A stretch of 64,000 nucleotides of DNA from Shewanella sp. SR44-3. Its GTDB lineage: Bacteria > Pseudomonadota > Gammaproteobacteria > Enterobacterales > Shewanellaceae. The stretch covers positions 62,001 through 126,000 of the forward strand of contig NZ_JACJDV010000004.1 of assembly GCF_014163735.1 (NCBI RefSeq), given 5' to 3'. Every line of letters begins with the position of its first letter. Position 1 is the stretch's first letter. Shown here in pieces: positions 1 to 8,582 of the stretch. The position numbers were made by a program, and so were the translations under genes. The notes under the pieces were generated by a model. That model had not been told where the DNA came from and made no database searches. It worked only from the letters and a program-made list of their open reading frames with translations.

Positions 1-248
1 ATGGCTAGATTTCTACTTCTCGACACTCGAAACCCTTCATCGGCTTGCCAGCTGTGAAGCAGTTTAATGCCGAGTTTTTCTACTGAAGATTGGTATTTTT
101 CTATTAATAACTTAGTTTCAGATGTTGAACCATCATCGGCGATAATAACCTCATTCGGTAAGCGTGATTGAGATAGTAGGCTCTGTAGAGTCTTATCTAG
201 TGCCGCTGGCCAATTGTAAGTCGTTATTATTAGCGTTACTGTGCTCAT
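1..248 (-). CDS. Glycosyltransferase family 2, N-terminal part (cut by window edge)
   Basis: The reverse strand opens with ATG at 248 and stays open to the window edge, giving about 82 residues beginning MSTVTLIITTYNWPAALDKT. The start, the TTYNWP segment and the ADDGS motif near residue 40 are those of a GT-A fold family 2 glycosyltransferase; the Asp pair contacts the nucleotide sugar. A later WQADEGFRVSRSRN segment is typical of the subgroup that also carries a C-terminal galactosyl/glucosyltransferase domain. It lies in the same orientation as the waaE-like gene at 526-1281 and near a GT25 gene and coaD, so LPS core or surface-polysaccharide assembly is the likely role. Donor and acceptor cannot be read from this part. 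The family is clear; the exact function is not. Confidence 0.8.
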   Translation of the reverse strand, partial: MSTVTLIITTYNWPAALDKTLQSLLSQSRLPNEVIIADDGSTSETKLLIEKYQSSVEKLGIKLLHSWQADEGFRVSRSRNLA

Positions 249-525
249 CTTATAAATTCCATTTATAAACGTTTTTTTGAGCAGGGATTCTAACAAAAGA
301 TTATTATAATAGTTAGCTGTGAGCGAGAATTTATGGTGTAAATTACTGATTTTTCGATGGTTGCTGCTAATTTGTTACGTGATTACGTGTGGGCAGATAA
401 TGTTACTGGATATTTATTGTCACCATATCTGTTGGAAAGTCAGCTAGACACAAATGAAGATGCAAAATATTACCTATTACACTAAAAATTGCATCTACTA
501 GCAAAATGTATAAATGCTGCAGTTA

Positions 526-1281
526 TTATCGTTTATTTTTTTGATGATTTTCAAACAGCTTGGCTTCCTTAAGGAAGGCGTAATAGGCTTCCATGACCGC
601 CAAGATAAAACCGCGGCGCCCTGAGAAGATTTTACGCTGTAAAAGGTATTCTTTGATAAACACTAAGGGCACGATAAGGAATAACTTAAGGTTTGAAAAG
701 GATTTACCTTTAGCAAACTTCTCATCGGCTTTGAGGGTCGAATAAGTATTGTTCTTGCTGGTGATGGCGGCAATTGAGTCATAACCGTAATGGTTAAATA
801 CCTGATTGATGAAGATTTCCTTGCCATCGACTGTGGCGCTCTCGTGGGCTAAGCGGGAGTCGTCGAAGAAGGATTTAGACTTTTTATAGAGTCTGTGATT
901 GTTGGGTTTTTTACTTAAGCGAGATAATGGCTTGCCAATAAAAATATCATTACGCCAAAAACGCACGCTATCAGCCTTATCTTGTTCGATAATCTCTTTA
1001 AACGCGGCAATTAGCTGTGGATTTATTTCTTCATCGCCATCTAAATTTAATACCCATTCATTACGGCACAAACTCATGGCATATTGCTTTTGCTTGGCAT
1101 AGCCTTGCCATTCATGGCTGAAAATAGTCGCGCCAAACTGCTCGGCTATGGCAAGGGTGTTATCTGTGCTGCCAGAATCCACCAATATCACTTCATCCAT
1201 GTCTTTGACGCTAGCTAGGGTTTTCGCTATGTGTTTCTCTTCGTTTTTAGTGATGATGAATACACTGATAGGTAAGGTCAT
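526..1281 (-). CDS. waaE: WaaE-like LPS core glycosyltransferase (GT2)
   Basis: A 251-residue GT2 protein. The N-terminus MTLPISVFIITKNEE, the VDSGSTDNT motif and LNLDGDEEI are the nucleotide-sugar and metal-binding motifs of the WaaE/KdtX group, which adds a glucose to inner-core heptose in enterobacterial LPS. Length fits the family (about 250-260). The ATG at 1281 is preferred over an upstream TTG at 1323, because it puts the first beta strand right at the N-terminus as in homologues; the ribosome-binding site is weak. In Klebsiella and Serratia waaE neighbours coaD, and here coaD lies 1 kb away on the other strand, which supports the call. The sugar actually transferred is inferred from family only. 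Confidence 0.72.
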   Translation of the reverse strand: MTLPISVFIITKNEEKHIAKTLASVKDMDEVILVDSGSTDNTLAIAEQFGATIFSHEWQGYAKQKQYAMSLCRNEWVLNLDGDEEINPQLIAAFKEIIEQDKADSVRFWRNDIFIGKPLSRLSKKPNNHRLYKKSKSFFDDSRLAHESATVDGKEIFINQVFNHYGYDSIAAITSKNNTYSTLKADEKFAKGKSFSNLKLFLIVPLVFIKEYLLQRKIFSGRRGFILAVMEAYYAFLKEAKLFENHQKNKR

Positions 1282-1471
1282 GGGGTCGGCTTCTTTGATC
1301 GTTAATGGCAATAAAGACGGCAATTATACCCAATCACGCTTAATTTAGAAGCTAAGAGTTACCCCGTTTATACCGTCCAGCGGTTATTTATTTGCTTGCG
1401 AGTAAGAGTTCAGGGTTAGTAAAAAACTGTGTTAAAATGCGCCTTTGCAAAATTAACTGTGGTTGGTTTCC

Positions 1472-2227
1472 ATGAGCTTTAAGATTTTTGTCATTAATTT
1501 AGACTCCAGTGTCGATAGAATTGAAAACATGCAGGCTCAATGCGCTAAATTGGGCATAGAGTTTGAGCGTGTGTCTGCCGTTAGGGGCAAAAATTTATCT
1601 AAAGATGAAAAAGCTGCCGTGTATAACCGCGATGTTAATTTGGCTAAATATGATAAAGAGCTTAATGATGGTGAGATTGGCTGTTACATGAGTCATGCTC
1701 GTTGCTGGGAGCAAATTGTCGCTCAAGATCTTGATTATGCATTAATTCTAGAAGATGATGCCATTCTGACTCCTGAGATCACAAGCTTTATTGCTAAGCT
1801 TGCCGAGTCAACTCAAGAGTGGGATTACATTAAGCTGTCCCATGGCCGCAAACCTAAAAATATTCTCAATGCCATCGATTTAGGCGATGGCTTATCTTTA
1901 GGTCAATGCATTAAATTACCTTCTACCACCACAGGCCAGTTTGTATCTTTGACTGGGGCTAAGAAATTACTGCAGCATGCTTATCCAATCGCTCGCCCTA
2001 TCGATATCGATATCCAATTTTGGTACGAAAAATCCCTGCGTAGCTTTGTGGTGCGGCCTTTTCCGATTTTAAATGGCGATTTTGGCAGTGAGATTAATCA
2101 GGTGACAGATAGGCGTCAGGTGGATAAGCGCCAGTTTGCTCGCATCTGGCAGAAAATTAAATTTGAATTGAATTTACTGATTAACCGTGGCCGTTTAGGT
2201 GCGCTACCTAAAAGTTTGCTGAAATAG
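1472..2227 (+). CDS. Glycosyltransferase family 25 (LOS/LPS biosynthesis)
   Basis: A 251-residue protein beginning MSFKIFVINLDSSVDRI. The early VINLDSSxDR motif, the GCYMSHARCW segment and the LILEDDA motif are the signature of GT25, the LgtB/LpsA-type glycosyltransferases that add galactose or similar sugars to lipooligosaccharide. EDD binds the metal and sugar nucleotide. The ATG at 1472 is chosen over the upstream in-frame TTG at 1463, since homologues start directly with the first strand. The gene is followed after 15 bp by coaD and is probably co-transcribed with it. A plausible promoter with an AT-rich -10 lies around 1425-1440. The acceptor sugar cannot be told from sequence. Confidence 0.82.
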   Translation: MSFKIFVINLDSSVDRIENMQAQCAKLGIEFERVSAVRGKNLSKDEKAAVYNRDVNLAKYDKELNDGEIGCYMSHARCWEQIVAQDLDYALILEDDAILTPEITSFIAKLAESTQEWDYIKLSHGRKPKNILNAIDLGDGLSLGQCIKLPSTTTGQFVSLTGAKKLLQHAYPIARPIDIDIQFWYEKSLRSFVVRPFPILNGDFGSEINQVTDRRQVDKRQFARIWQKIKFELNLLINRGRLGALPKSLLK

Positions 2228-2230
2228 TAA

Positions 2231-2743
<513 letters not shown>

Positions 2744-2744
2744 C

Positions 2745-4238
2745 ATGAAAAAAGGATTTTTAGTCAGCAGCTTATTGTTGGCATTGGGGATGTCAGTTTG
2801 TGGCTCAGTCGCTCAAGCTGCACCTTGGGTGGATGCTAGTGATATTTATCTGCGCGCAGATATTCAAGCGCTAGCAGATGCAGGTTTTATCACAGTGCCT
2901 GTGAATACTTACCCGTTAATGTGGTCAGGTATAGGTGAAAACTTAGCCAAAGCAGAGCCTTCGCTCATGACGCCAGCGCAGATGGATGCCTTTGCCAGAG
3001 TGAATTTTTATTACCAAAATGCTATCAATAACCGTGGCAATAAAAGCATGAAACTTGCAGGCGCCACAGATGCGGCGCGTTTTCAGCATTTTGGTTCCGA
3101 TTACCGTGAAAAAGGCCAGCTTTCTGGCTCAACTGAATATTTAGGTGAGCGCTTTGCTTTTAAGGCTGCCGCCACTGCTAACTATCACCCCACAGATGAG
3201 GAAAACCTACGTTTAGATGGCTCTTATGTGGCGATGATCTTGGGCAATTGGGTGTTTACCGCTGGCGCTATTGAGCAGTGGTGGGGACCTGGCTTTGATA
3301 CAGCTATGCACAAATCAACCAATGCCCGCCCTATGCCATCAATGATGGTGAGTCGCAATAATGCCAATGCCTTTGAGAGCCCTTGGCTGTCTTGGATTGG
3401 CAGCTGGAATTTAACTGCAGGCGTTAGTGTGGCTGAAAAAGAGCGCTTTGCACCGCGTATGTTGTTATGGAATATGCGCGCCTCGGTAAAGCCAGTACAA
3501 CAACTCGAAATTGGCCTGTCGTGGACTACCCAGTTTTGTGGCGAAGGCCAAGAGTGTGACTTTGATGTGGCATTAAAGTCCATCACAGGTCAGCGAGATT
3601 GCCGAGCTGATAATTCAGATATAATTGGGTGTTCAAACTACGGCAACCAGATGGCAGGTTTTGATGTGCGTTACGGTGACATTTGGTTTGATGTCCCTGT
3701 GGGTATATACCTTGAACGTACCTGTGAAGACTCCTTGGGCGATCCATGGCAAATTACCGACTGCGCTAAAATGGTTGGGATAGACACCCGCTTCAACTTC
3801 CCTAAGCAGCAATATAAGTTATTTGCAGAGTACACAGATACCTTGGTTTATTGTGGCAGCGACTCGAACAGCTTCAACTGTTTCTATGAGCACAGCACTT
3901 ATTTGAGTGGTAATCGTCACTATGGCCGCGCCTTAGGCAGCACTTATGACAGCGATGCTAAATCTTATGTTCTGGGTTTGGTGGGGCAATTTGCCAATAG
4001 CCAAGGCTTTACCGCCTTGCTGCGTTACGTAAATCTTAATGATGATGGCAGCACGCCAGGTAATACTTGGGCGCCACAACCGTTGAAAGAAGAGTTAACT
4101 ATGGCCGAAGTTTCTTATCGTTTACCTATGCTTAAGGGCATGGTTACGGTTGGCGGCACAGTGTCACAATCTAAATTTGTCACAGAAAAAGATGATACCA
4201 ACGCTTCTATCTTTGGGACTTACGAGTACAAGTTTTAA
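2745..4238 (+). CDS. Capsule assembly Wzi family outer-membrane protein
   Basis: A 497-residue exported protein. Residues 1-25 form a signal peptide (Lys-Lys, hydrophobic core, cleavage after AQA). The mature protein begins APWVDASDIYLRADIQALAD, the N-terminal helix region typical of Wzi proteins, and then runs as alternating strand segments ending EYKF with a terminal Phe, as expected for an outer-membrane beta barrel. Wzi binds surface polysaccharide at the outer membrane. Several Cys pairs in the middle third may form disulphides on loops. It starts one base after the coaD stop, so is probably read through from coaD, and is followed by a strong terminator. Which polysaccharide it handles is unknown, and no capsule export genes are in the window. 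Confidence 0.85.
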   Translation: MKKGFLVSSLLLALGMSVCGSVAQAAPWVDASDIYLRADIQALADAGFITVPVNTYPLMWSGIGENLAKAEPSLMTPAQMDAFARVNFYYQNAINNRGNKSMKLAGATDAARFQHFGSDYREKGQLSGSTEYLGERFAFKAAATANYHPTDEENLRLDGSYVAMILGNWVFTAGAIEQWWGPGFDTAMHKSTNARPMPSMMVSRNNANAFESPWLSWIGSWNLTAGVSVAEKERFAPRMLLWNMRASVKPVQQLEIGLSWTTQFCGEGQECDFDVALKSITGQRDCRADNSDIIGCSNYGNQMAGFDVRYGDIWFDVPVGIYLERTCEDSLGDPWQITDCAKMVGIDTRFNFPKQQYKLFAEYTDTLVYCGSDSNSFNCFYEHSTYLSGNRHYGRALGSTYDSDAKSYVLGLVGQFANSQGFTALLRYVNLNDDGSTPGNTWAPQPLKEELTMAEVSYRLPMLKGMVTVGGTVSQSKFVTEKDDTNASIFGTYEYKF

Positions 4239-4268
4239 CCGCGATATTTAGAGTGGTTAAGGAATAAC

Positions 4269-4301
4269 AAAGGTTTCACTGGTGACAGTGAAGCCTTTTT
4301 T
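4269..4301 (+). terminator. Rho-independent terminator after the wzi-like gene
   Basis: The arms GGTTTCACTG and CAGTGAAGCC pair across a GTGA loop and are followed by six T. It lies 30 bases after the wzi stop and would end the GT25-coaD-wzi transcript. On the minus strand the trailing T run is poor, so it is a weaker stop for mutM. Confidence 0.9.
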
Positions 4302-4318
4302 GTTGAAGTTGATTTACA

Positions 4319-5134
4319 TTATTTTGTTTGGCATAAACCGCAAAATACTGTGGTGCGCTGACCGAGGCGGATTTCACTGAGTAAATTACCGCAGTGAGTA
4401 CAGCTCTCGCTCCCTCGGCCGTATACATGCAATTTTTGGGCAAAGTAGCCGGGTTTACCGTCGGCATTGGTGAAGTCTTTTAAGGTGGTGCCGCCCTGCT
4501 TAATGGCTTGGGCTAGAATTTGTTTCACTTCAACGACCAATAAGGTCAATCTAGCGCTATCTATGCTGCCAGCGGCCGTTTGTGGGTGTATTCCTGCGGC
4601 AAATAACGCTTCATTGGCATAAATATTACCCACACCTACCACAATATGGTTATCCATAAGGCACAGCTTGATGGCTTTTTTCTTGCCCTTTAAGGCTGCT
4701 TGCAATTGCTGTGGATTAAAGCTTTCGCTCAAGGGTTCAGGGCCTAATTTAGCAAGCAGCGGATGAACCTCTTCTGGGAGTTCATACCAGAGCCAGGCGC
4801 CAAAGCGCCTAGGATCGTTAAAGCGCAATATACGGCCATTAGCTAACACTAAATCAATATGGTCATGTTTCTCAACAGGAGTATTTCTTGGCAAAATGCG
4901 TAAGCTGCCTGACATGCCTAGATGCACTATGGTGATCCCTGCATCTGTATCAATCAGTAAGTATTTAGCTCGGCGCCGAACACTGAGTATGGTTTGACCG
5001 ACAATATTCTGCGCAATCTCAGGCACTGGCCAGCGCAAACAAGCATTGCGAACGATTAGCTCAACCACGGTTTGCTCGATAAGATAGGGCGCAATACCTT
5101 GGCGGGTGACTTCAACTTCGGGTAATTCGGGCAT
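4319..5134 (-). CDS. mutM: Formamidopyrimidine-DNA glycosylase
   Basis: MutM/Fpg removes 8-oxoguanine and formamidopyrimidines from DNA and nicks the abasic site. The 271-residue protein begins MPELPEVE, where Pro2 is the Schiff-base nucleophile and Glu3 the general acid. It has the conserved Lys in the loop after [10 protein letters not shown], the helix-two-turn-helix segment NIYANEALF, and a C-terminal zinc finger, CTHCG and CGLC. All catalytic parts are intact and the length is standard. Its start overlaps the end of the upstream small membrane protein gene (5137-5589), and the two are likely one transcript. Confidence 0.97.
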   Translation of the reverse strand: MPELPEVEVTRQGIAPYLIEQTVVELIVRNACLRWPVPEIAQNIVGQTILSVRRRAKYLLIDTDAGITIVHLGMSGSLRILPRNTPVEKHDHIDLVLANGRILRFNDPRRFGAWLWYELPEEVHPLLAKLGPEPLSESFNPQQLQAALKGKKKAIKLCLMDNHIVVGVGNIYANEALFAAGIHPQTAAGSIDSARLTLLVVEVKQILAQAIKQGGTTLKDFTNADGKPGYFAQKLHVYGRGSESCTHCGNLLSEIRLGQRTTVFCGLCQTK

Positions 5135-5136
5135 TA

Positions 5137-5589
5137 TTATTTGGGTTCCAGTGACAAAATAGGGTCTAAATTTTTTCTAAGACTAGGGGGGACTTGATAC
5201 CAATTGTTGGCGGGAGATTTGAGCAGGCCCTCATGACTATAGAGCAGCCATACCTGAGGTTCAGTGCTATGTTCTATGGCAAGGAGTAACTCTTGAGGTT
5301 TATAGTTTAATGCTGGAGGCGGTGCTATTGGAGATACTTGCACATTTGCCCAAGCTTGCGTCCACTGATGGCAATTTAATACTGATTCATCACAACGCCA
5401 CTCGCCCTGACTATGGCTCATCCAAATACCGCTAAGTTGCAGCTGGGCTAACTTATTATGTTCATCGAACAGTGCGCTAGTGTCACTGGGAATATCTTCA
5501 GTCTGCTTATCCATAAAAGATAATACAGCAATCATAAACACACTGGCAGCGATCAGTATGTTATTCCACTGTTTACGTGCAAGAGCCAT
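5137..5589 (-). CDS. Small single-pass membrane protein, unknown function
   Basis: A 150-residue protein with one N-terminal transmembrane segment at about residues 9-25 ([17 protein letters not shown]), followed by a soluble, probably periplasmic, domain with two Cys ([10 protein letters not shown]) that could form a disulphide. GGAG lies four bases before the ATG. It ends two bases before the mutM start and shares its orientation, so it is probably co-transcribed with mutM; this may be simple adjacency rather than functional linkage. I do not recognise the family. Confidence 0.7.
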   Translation of the reverse strand: MALARKQWNNILIAASVFMIAVLSFMDKQTEDIPSDTSALFDEHNKLAQLQLSGIWMSHSQGEWRCDESVLNCHQWTQAWANVQVSPIAPPPALNYKPQELLLAIEHSTEPQVWLLYSHEGLLKSPANNWYQVPPSLRKNLDPILSLEPK

Positions 5590-5711
5590 AGGTCTCCAAT
5601 AATAAGCATCAATTAATGCCCTTATCTTACCTATAGATGGTTAGGCTTGGAAGCCTCAGTTTTAATGCCGCTCAACAAATGATTTGATGATTCACTTACT
5701 TATTCATCCAG

Positions 5712-6269
5712 TTATTTACTTAAGTGCTCTTTTAGATATTGGCTTTGATATTGAATAACGAAGTCGGCAATCTGAGATATGTTATTGATGTCTAAACGAG
5801 CGATCTCAGCTGGTGTTATTGTGTCATCACAACAGGCAATGGCGAGGATATTATCATCTTGAGTGTGAATAAAAGGCTTATTGTGGGCGGCTCTATGTAA
5901 CTCTATTTTAGGTAGTGCTAGCTTTTTAAAGCCTTCGATTAACACTAAGTCGGCTTTACTGGCGTCCAGTTGGCGTAATAGGTGAGCCAGATCAGGGTCG
6001 CCTTCAGTAGGCGCTTCTGTCATCAAGGCCCAGCGCACATGAGAGGCGACTAATACTTGCTGCGCACCCGCTTTACGCATTTCATAGCTGTCCTTTCCAG
6101 GCGTATCAATATCAAAATCATGGTGAGCATGTTTCAGCACCGCAAGCCTTAGACCGCGGCGATTTAACTCAGGAATAAGCTGAGTCAATAAGGTGGTTTT
6201 GCCAGTACCGCTATAAGCGCAAAAGCCTAGTACGGGAATGGTCAAGGGGTTAATAAAAGGCTGATTCAT
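5712..6269 (-). CDS. mobB: Molybdopterin-guanine dinucleotide biosynthesis protein MobB
   Basis: MobB is a small GTPase-like partner of MobA that helps attach GMP to molybdopterin or deliver the product to apo-enzymes. The 185-residue protein carries a P-loop, YSGTGKTTL, near residue 20, the LKHAHHDFDIDTPGKDS motif that defines the family, and VLIEGFKK further on. Its start overlaps the mobA stop by four bases, indicating translational coupling. With mog at 44.7 kb it is part of molybdenum-cofactor maturation, which Shewanella uses for its many molybdoenzyme respiratory reductases. Confidence 0.93.
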   Translation of the reverse strand: MNQPFINPLTIPVLGFCAYSGTGKTTLLTQLIPELNRRGLRLAVLKHAHHDFDIDTPGKDSYEMRKAGAQQVLVASHVRWALMTEAPTEGDPDLAHLLRQLDASKADLVLIEGFKKLALPKIELHRAAHNKPFIHTQDDNILAIACCDDTITPAEIARLDINNISQIADFVIQYQSQYLKEHLSK

Positions 6270-6850
6270 AATGGGCGCTCCTCTGTACTAAGCCGAGCAA
6301 TTTGCTCATGGGTATTGATATTCATGAAAGCGTCAGGATTATCGCTAAAAGTACACACGCTAAAGTGCTGGCTTCGATACCAAGTCTTAAGCTTTCGCTC
6401 GCCAGCATCAAGATAGTCCCGAATTGATTGGGCGACGTTGACTTTGAGTAATAGCACCACAGGTTGCTCTTGCTCACCATCACTAGCGACTACTATGTCG
6501 GTTTGCTTAGCTTGCATGCAAGCTTGCATGCGTGAAACTAAATCTGTGGGTAGCCAAGGACAATCGCAAGGCACAACCAGTAAAATATTGTCATCTAAAT
6601 GATGTAAGGCGGTTAATATTCCCGCAAGTGGCCCCATAAAATCTTGGTTCTCATCAGCAATAACCTCGTACCCTAAGGCTTGGTAAGCCGCTAAGTTGCG
6701 ATTGGCATTGATCACTAGGTGCTCAACTTGAGGGGCAATACGATTTAAGGCATGAGTTATCAGGTTTAGGTTTTGAAATTGAACTAAGCCTTTATCTTGC
6801 CCGGCCATTCTGCTTGCTTTGCCGCCAGCTAAAATCACTGCATTTACCAC
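6266..6850 (-). CDS. mobA: Molybdenum cofactor guanylyltransferase MobA
   Basis: MobA transfers GMP from GTP to molybdenum-molybdopterin, forming the bis-MGD cofactor precursor. The protein has the nucleotidyltransferase signature ILAGGKASRMAGQDKGL at the N-terminus, where Gly-rich turn, Arg and Lys bind GTP, and VVPCDCPWLP with the metal-binding Asp around residue 100. I place the start at the GTG at 6850 (194 residues), with AAGG eight bases upstream, rather than the GTG nine bases further up. It overlaps mobB by four bases. The RyhB small RNA terminator lies 120 bases upstream on the same strand, so mobA needs its own promoter in 6,851-6,970 or read-through. Confidence 0.93.
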   Translation of the reverse strand: MVNAVILAGGKASRMAGQDKGLVQFQNLNLITHALNRIAPQVEHLVINANRNLAAYQALGYEVIADENQDFMGPLAGILTALHHLDDNILLVVPCDCPWLPTDLVSRMQACMQAKQTDIVVASDGEQEQPVVLLLKVNVAQSIRDYLDAGERKLKTWYRSQHFSVCTFSDNPDAFMNINTHEQIARLSTEERPL

Positions 6851-6972
6851 AATTACCACCTTATTCTATGGGGATTATTGCAGTCTGTCTTATGCTTGGA
6901 CTTAGGTCAAAGGTAAGGGGTAAATTTGTGATGACTAATATAGATATATGAGTGTTAGGCTAAATTACAGAC

Positions 6973-7001
6973 AAAAAAAAGCCGGGTGATGTAACCCCGG
7001 C
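6973..7001 (-). terminator. Rho-independent terminator of RyhB
   Basis: On the minus strand the stem GCCGGG/CCCGGC with a nine-base loop is followed by eight uninterrupted T. It ends the RyhB RNA and would also insulate mobA from upstream transcription. Confidence 0.9.
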
Positions 7002-7067
7002 CACAAAGAGTGTGTGAGCAATGTCGTGCTTGCGAACTCAGTGTCAGTTTAAAGATGATGAGGCCTT
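6973..7067 (-). ncRNA. ryhB: RyhB iron-responsive small RNA
   Basis: Read on the minus strand, the interval contains GCACGACATTGCTCAC (within 7012-7033), the seed core of RyhB of enteric bacteria and vibrios. It ends in a GC-rich hairpin (stem GCCGGG/CCCGGC, 6981-7001) followed by eight T, an intrinsic terminator. A Fur box lies upstream at 7099-7117, with a -10-like GGTAAT at 7074-7079, which puts the start near 7067 and the length near 95 nt. RyhB is made when iron is scarce; with Hfq it base-pairs through this core to mRNAs of iron-using proteins and lowers their expression. It sits between a GNAT gene and mobA. The 5' end is inferred from promoter spacing. Confidence 0.88.
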
Positions 7068-7098
7068 TAAATGATTACCAAGTTTTGGAACGCGAGTT

Positions 7099-7117
7099 AA
7101 CAATAATCATTCTCATT
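7099..7117 (-). promoter_or_regulatory. Fur box at the RyhB promoter
   Basis: The minus-strand sequence AATGAGAATGATTATTGTT matches 17 of 19 positions of the gammaproteobacterial Fur consensus AATGANAATNATTNTCATT. It overlaps the expected -35 region of ryhB and also spans the stop codon of the GNAT gene (7113-7115). Fur with Fe(II) would block ryhB here when iron is plentiful. Confidence 0.82.
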
Positions 7118-7631
7118 TGTGTTTGCAAGTTATATTTTGAGATTTATCGCTTTCTTTACAAACTAGCTGTTTATGTAGTTCAATTTTATTCAGGCTAATG
7201 TCTTGATTACTGGGCTCTAGCGCCGCAATTTGATAACCATTTTTAACCAGCATTAACAGCATAGGCTGAAACTCATTGAAGGTCTTAACGCTGATGCAGG
7301 TAAACTGCTGTTCCCTTGCCCATGCCTCTTGTTCTGCTAGCATGGTTTTAGCAAGGCCAAGGTGGCGCTGAGTAGGAATAACCGCGCCCAACCAGCTGTA
7401 AAAGTGCCGCTCTGTGAGTGAGTAGCCAATCTTAAATCCAGCCAGTTGATTATCAACTAAGGCTAATAAGATTAAACATTTTTTTTGGTGAGCCAAACGT
7501 TCAAGCAGTTGTTCTGGAGATAAAGGCCGATTTAATTCAGGGATGTCATTAATAAAAACACTTAATTGCTGTGCGGTATCGGCCGTTAGAGTGGTTAACT
7601 CTTTAATAGTGATATTCTTCACAAGAAGCAT
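7113..7631 (-). CDS. GNAT family N-acetyltransferase
   Basis: A 172-residue protein with the GNAT fold. The acetyl-CoA pyrophosphate loop is QRHLGLAKTMLAEQEAWA (residues about 88-105), preceded by the LVDNQLAGFKIGY strand pair and followed by the ISVKTFNEF strand and NGYQIAAL. The substrate is not predictable; it could be a small molecule or a protein amine. AAGGAA sits very close to the ATG, so a GTG three codons in is a possible alternative start. A hairpin at 7638-7660 separates it from yhhQ upstream. Its final codons overlap the Fur box that drives ryhB, so the two genes share DNA. Confidence 0.8.
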   Translation of the reverse strand: MLLVKNITIKELTTLTADTAQQLSVFINDIPELNRPLSPEQLLERLAHQKKCLILLALVDNQLAGFKIGYSLTERHFYSWLGAVIPTQRHLGLAKTMLAEQEAWAREQQFTCISVKTFNEFQPMLLMLVKNGYQIAALEPSNQDISLNKIELHKQLVCKESDKSQNITCKHK

Positions 7632-7637
7632 TTCCTT

Positions 7638-7660
7638 AAGCGCCCCCAGCGGGGCGCTTT
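7638..7660. terminator. GC-rich hairpin between yhhQ and the GNAT gene
   Basis: AAGCGCCCCCAGCGGGGCGCTT forms a perfect GC stem with a short loop. T follows on the plus strand and only a short T stretch on the minus strand. Since yhhQ and the GNAT gene both run on the minus strand it probably acts as a partial terminator or attenuator between them. Confidence 0.6.
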
Positions 7661-7718
7661 ATATTAATCCATCTAGCCTAATCCTAAGTTAGATTTCTCG
7701 AATTAGCTAAAGTATCAC

Positions 7719-8378
7719 TTAGGCCTGAGTGGCATTGCGCTCTTCGGTGAGGATCTTATCGGCTAGGATTTTTAGTAGTAAGCCATAGGCGGGTAAGAAT
7801 AGCCCAAGGCTGACAATCAATTTAAAGCCGTAGTCGACAGTGGCAATTTCTGGCCAATTAGCGGCCATAAAGCTGTCAGTTGAAGCATAGAAAGCAACGC
7901 TGAAAAAAACTAAGGTATCAATAAAATTACCAAACAATGTTGAAGCCGCAGGGGCAACCCACCAGGCTTTTACTCTGCGTAACTGAGCAAATACACTGAT
8001 ATCTAGCAGTTGGCCGATCAAATAAGCCACAAAGCTTGCGAAGGCGATACGAAACACAAAAGTATTCCATTGGGCTAAGGTTTCAGTTCCTTGGAATTGG
8101 CCTTGGTGAAACAATACGCCCATGAGGTATGAGATCACTAATGCTGGCAACATGGCTTTAAAAATAATGCCTCGCGCAGCTTGTTTACCGAAAATTCGCA
8201 CCGTGAGATCGGTTGCCAAATACACAAAAGGAAAGCTAAACGCACCCCAAGTGGTGTGGTAACCAAAAATTTGAAAAGGTAATTGCACCAAATAGTTACT
8301 GGCACAAATAATTAAGATATGAAAGCTGACCAATAGGATCAGCGCACGCTTAAACTGCGTGGGAGTTAGTAACAACAT
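7719..8378 (-). CDS. yhhQ: Queuosine precursor transporter YhhQ (VUT/DUF165 family)
   Basis: YhhQ is an inner-membrane importer of queuosine precursors (preQ0/preQ1) used in tRNA modification. The 219-residue protein has about six membrane segments and the family motifs PFVYLATDLTVRIFG near residue 50 and ASTLFGNFIDTLVFF near residue 150. The ATG at 8378 is chosen over an upstream start at 8441, because AAAGG lies eight bases before it and homologues begin at this point. I found no convincing preQ1 riboswitch in the short leader. It is upstream of the GNAT gene with a hairpin between. Confidence 0.9.
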   Translation of the reverse strand: MLLLTPTQFKRALILLVSFHILIICASNYLVQLPFQIFGYHTTWGAFSFPFVYLATDLTVRIFGKQAARGIIFKAMLPALVISYLMGVLFHQGQFQGTETLAQWNTFVFRIAFASFVAYLIGQLLDISVFAQLRRVKAWWVAPAASTLFGNFIDTLVFFSVAFYASTDSFMAANWPEIATVDYGFKLIVSLGLFLPAYGLLLKILADKILTEERNATQA

Positions 8379-8582
8379 ATTGTGGCCTTTTTCTTTGGGG
8401 TTAGACGGGGTGAGGGAACCCGCAATAATAATGATCAACATCAGTCGCTAATTGCTTTGATATTGTATGGTGCTGGCTATCGCTGTAGGTGTTATTCCAG
8501 GCTATTAGTCAGGGCGTGGGATTATAATGAGCCCAGCTTTAGATGCAAGCGTTAATCACCGCCAATGTGACTGCTATCTGTA

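Noticed and set aside
357..485. A 42-codon plus-strand frame (MVAANLLRDYVW...) between the two leftmost glycosyltransferase genes
   Set aside because: No ribosome-binding site, no recognisable family and no context; AT-rich gap in which such a frame can arise by chance. The interval 249-525 otherwise shows nothing.
7010..7198. A 62-codon plus-strand frame
   Set aside because: It is antisense to the RyhB core and the Fur box and overlaps the end of the GNAT gene; it has no ribosome-binding site.
8379..8582. Possible preQ1 riboswitch before yhhQ
   Set aside because: The leader shows no recognisable preQ1 aptamer pairing or consensus.
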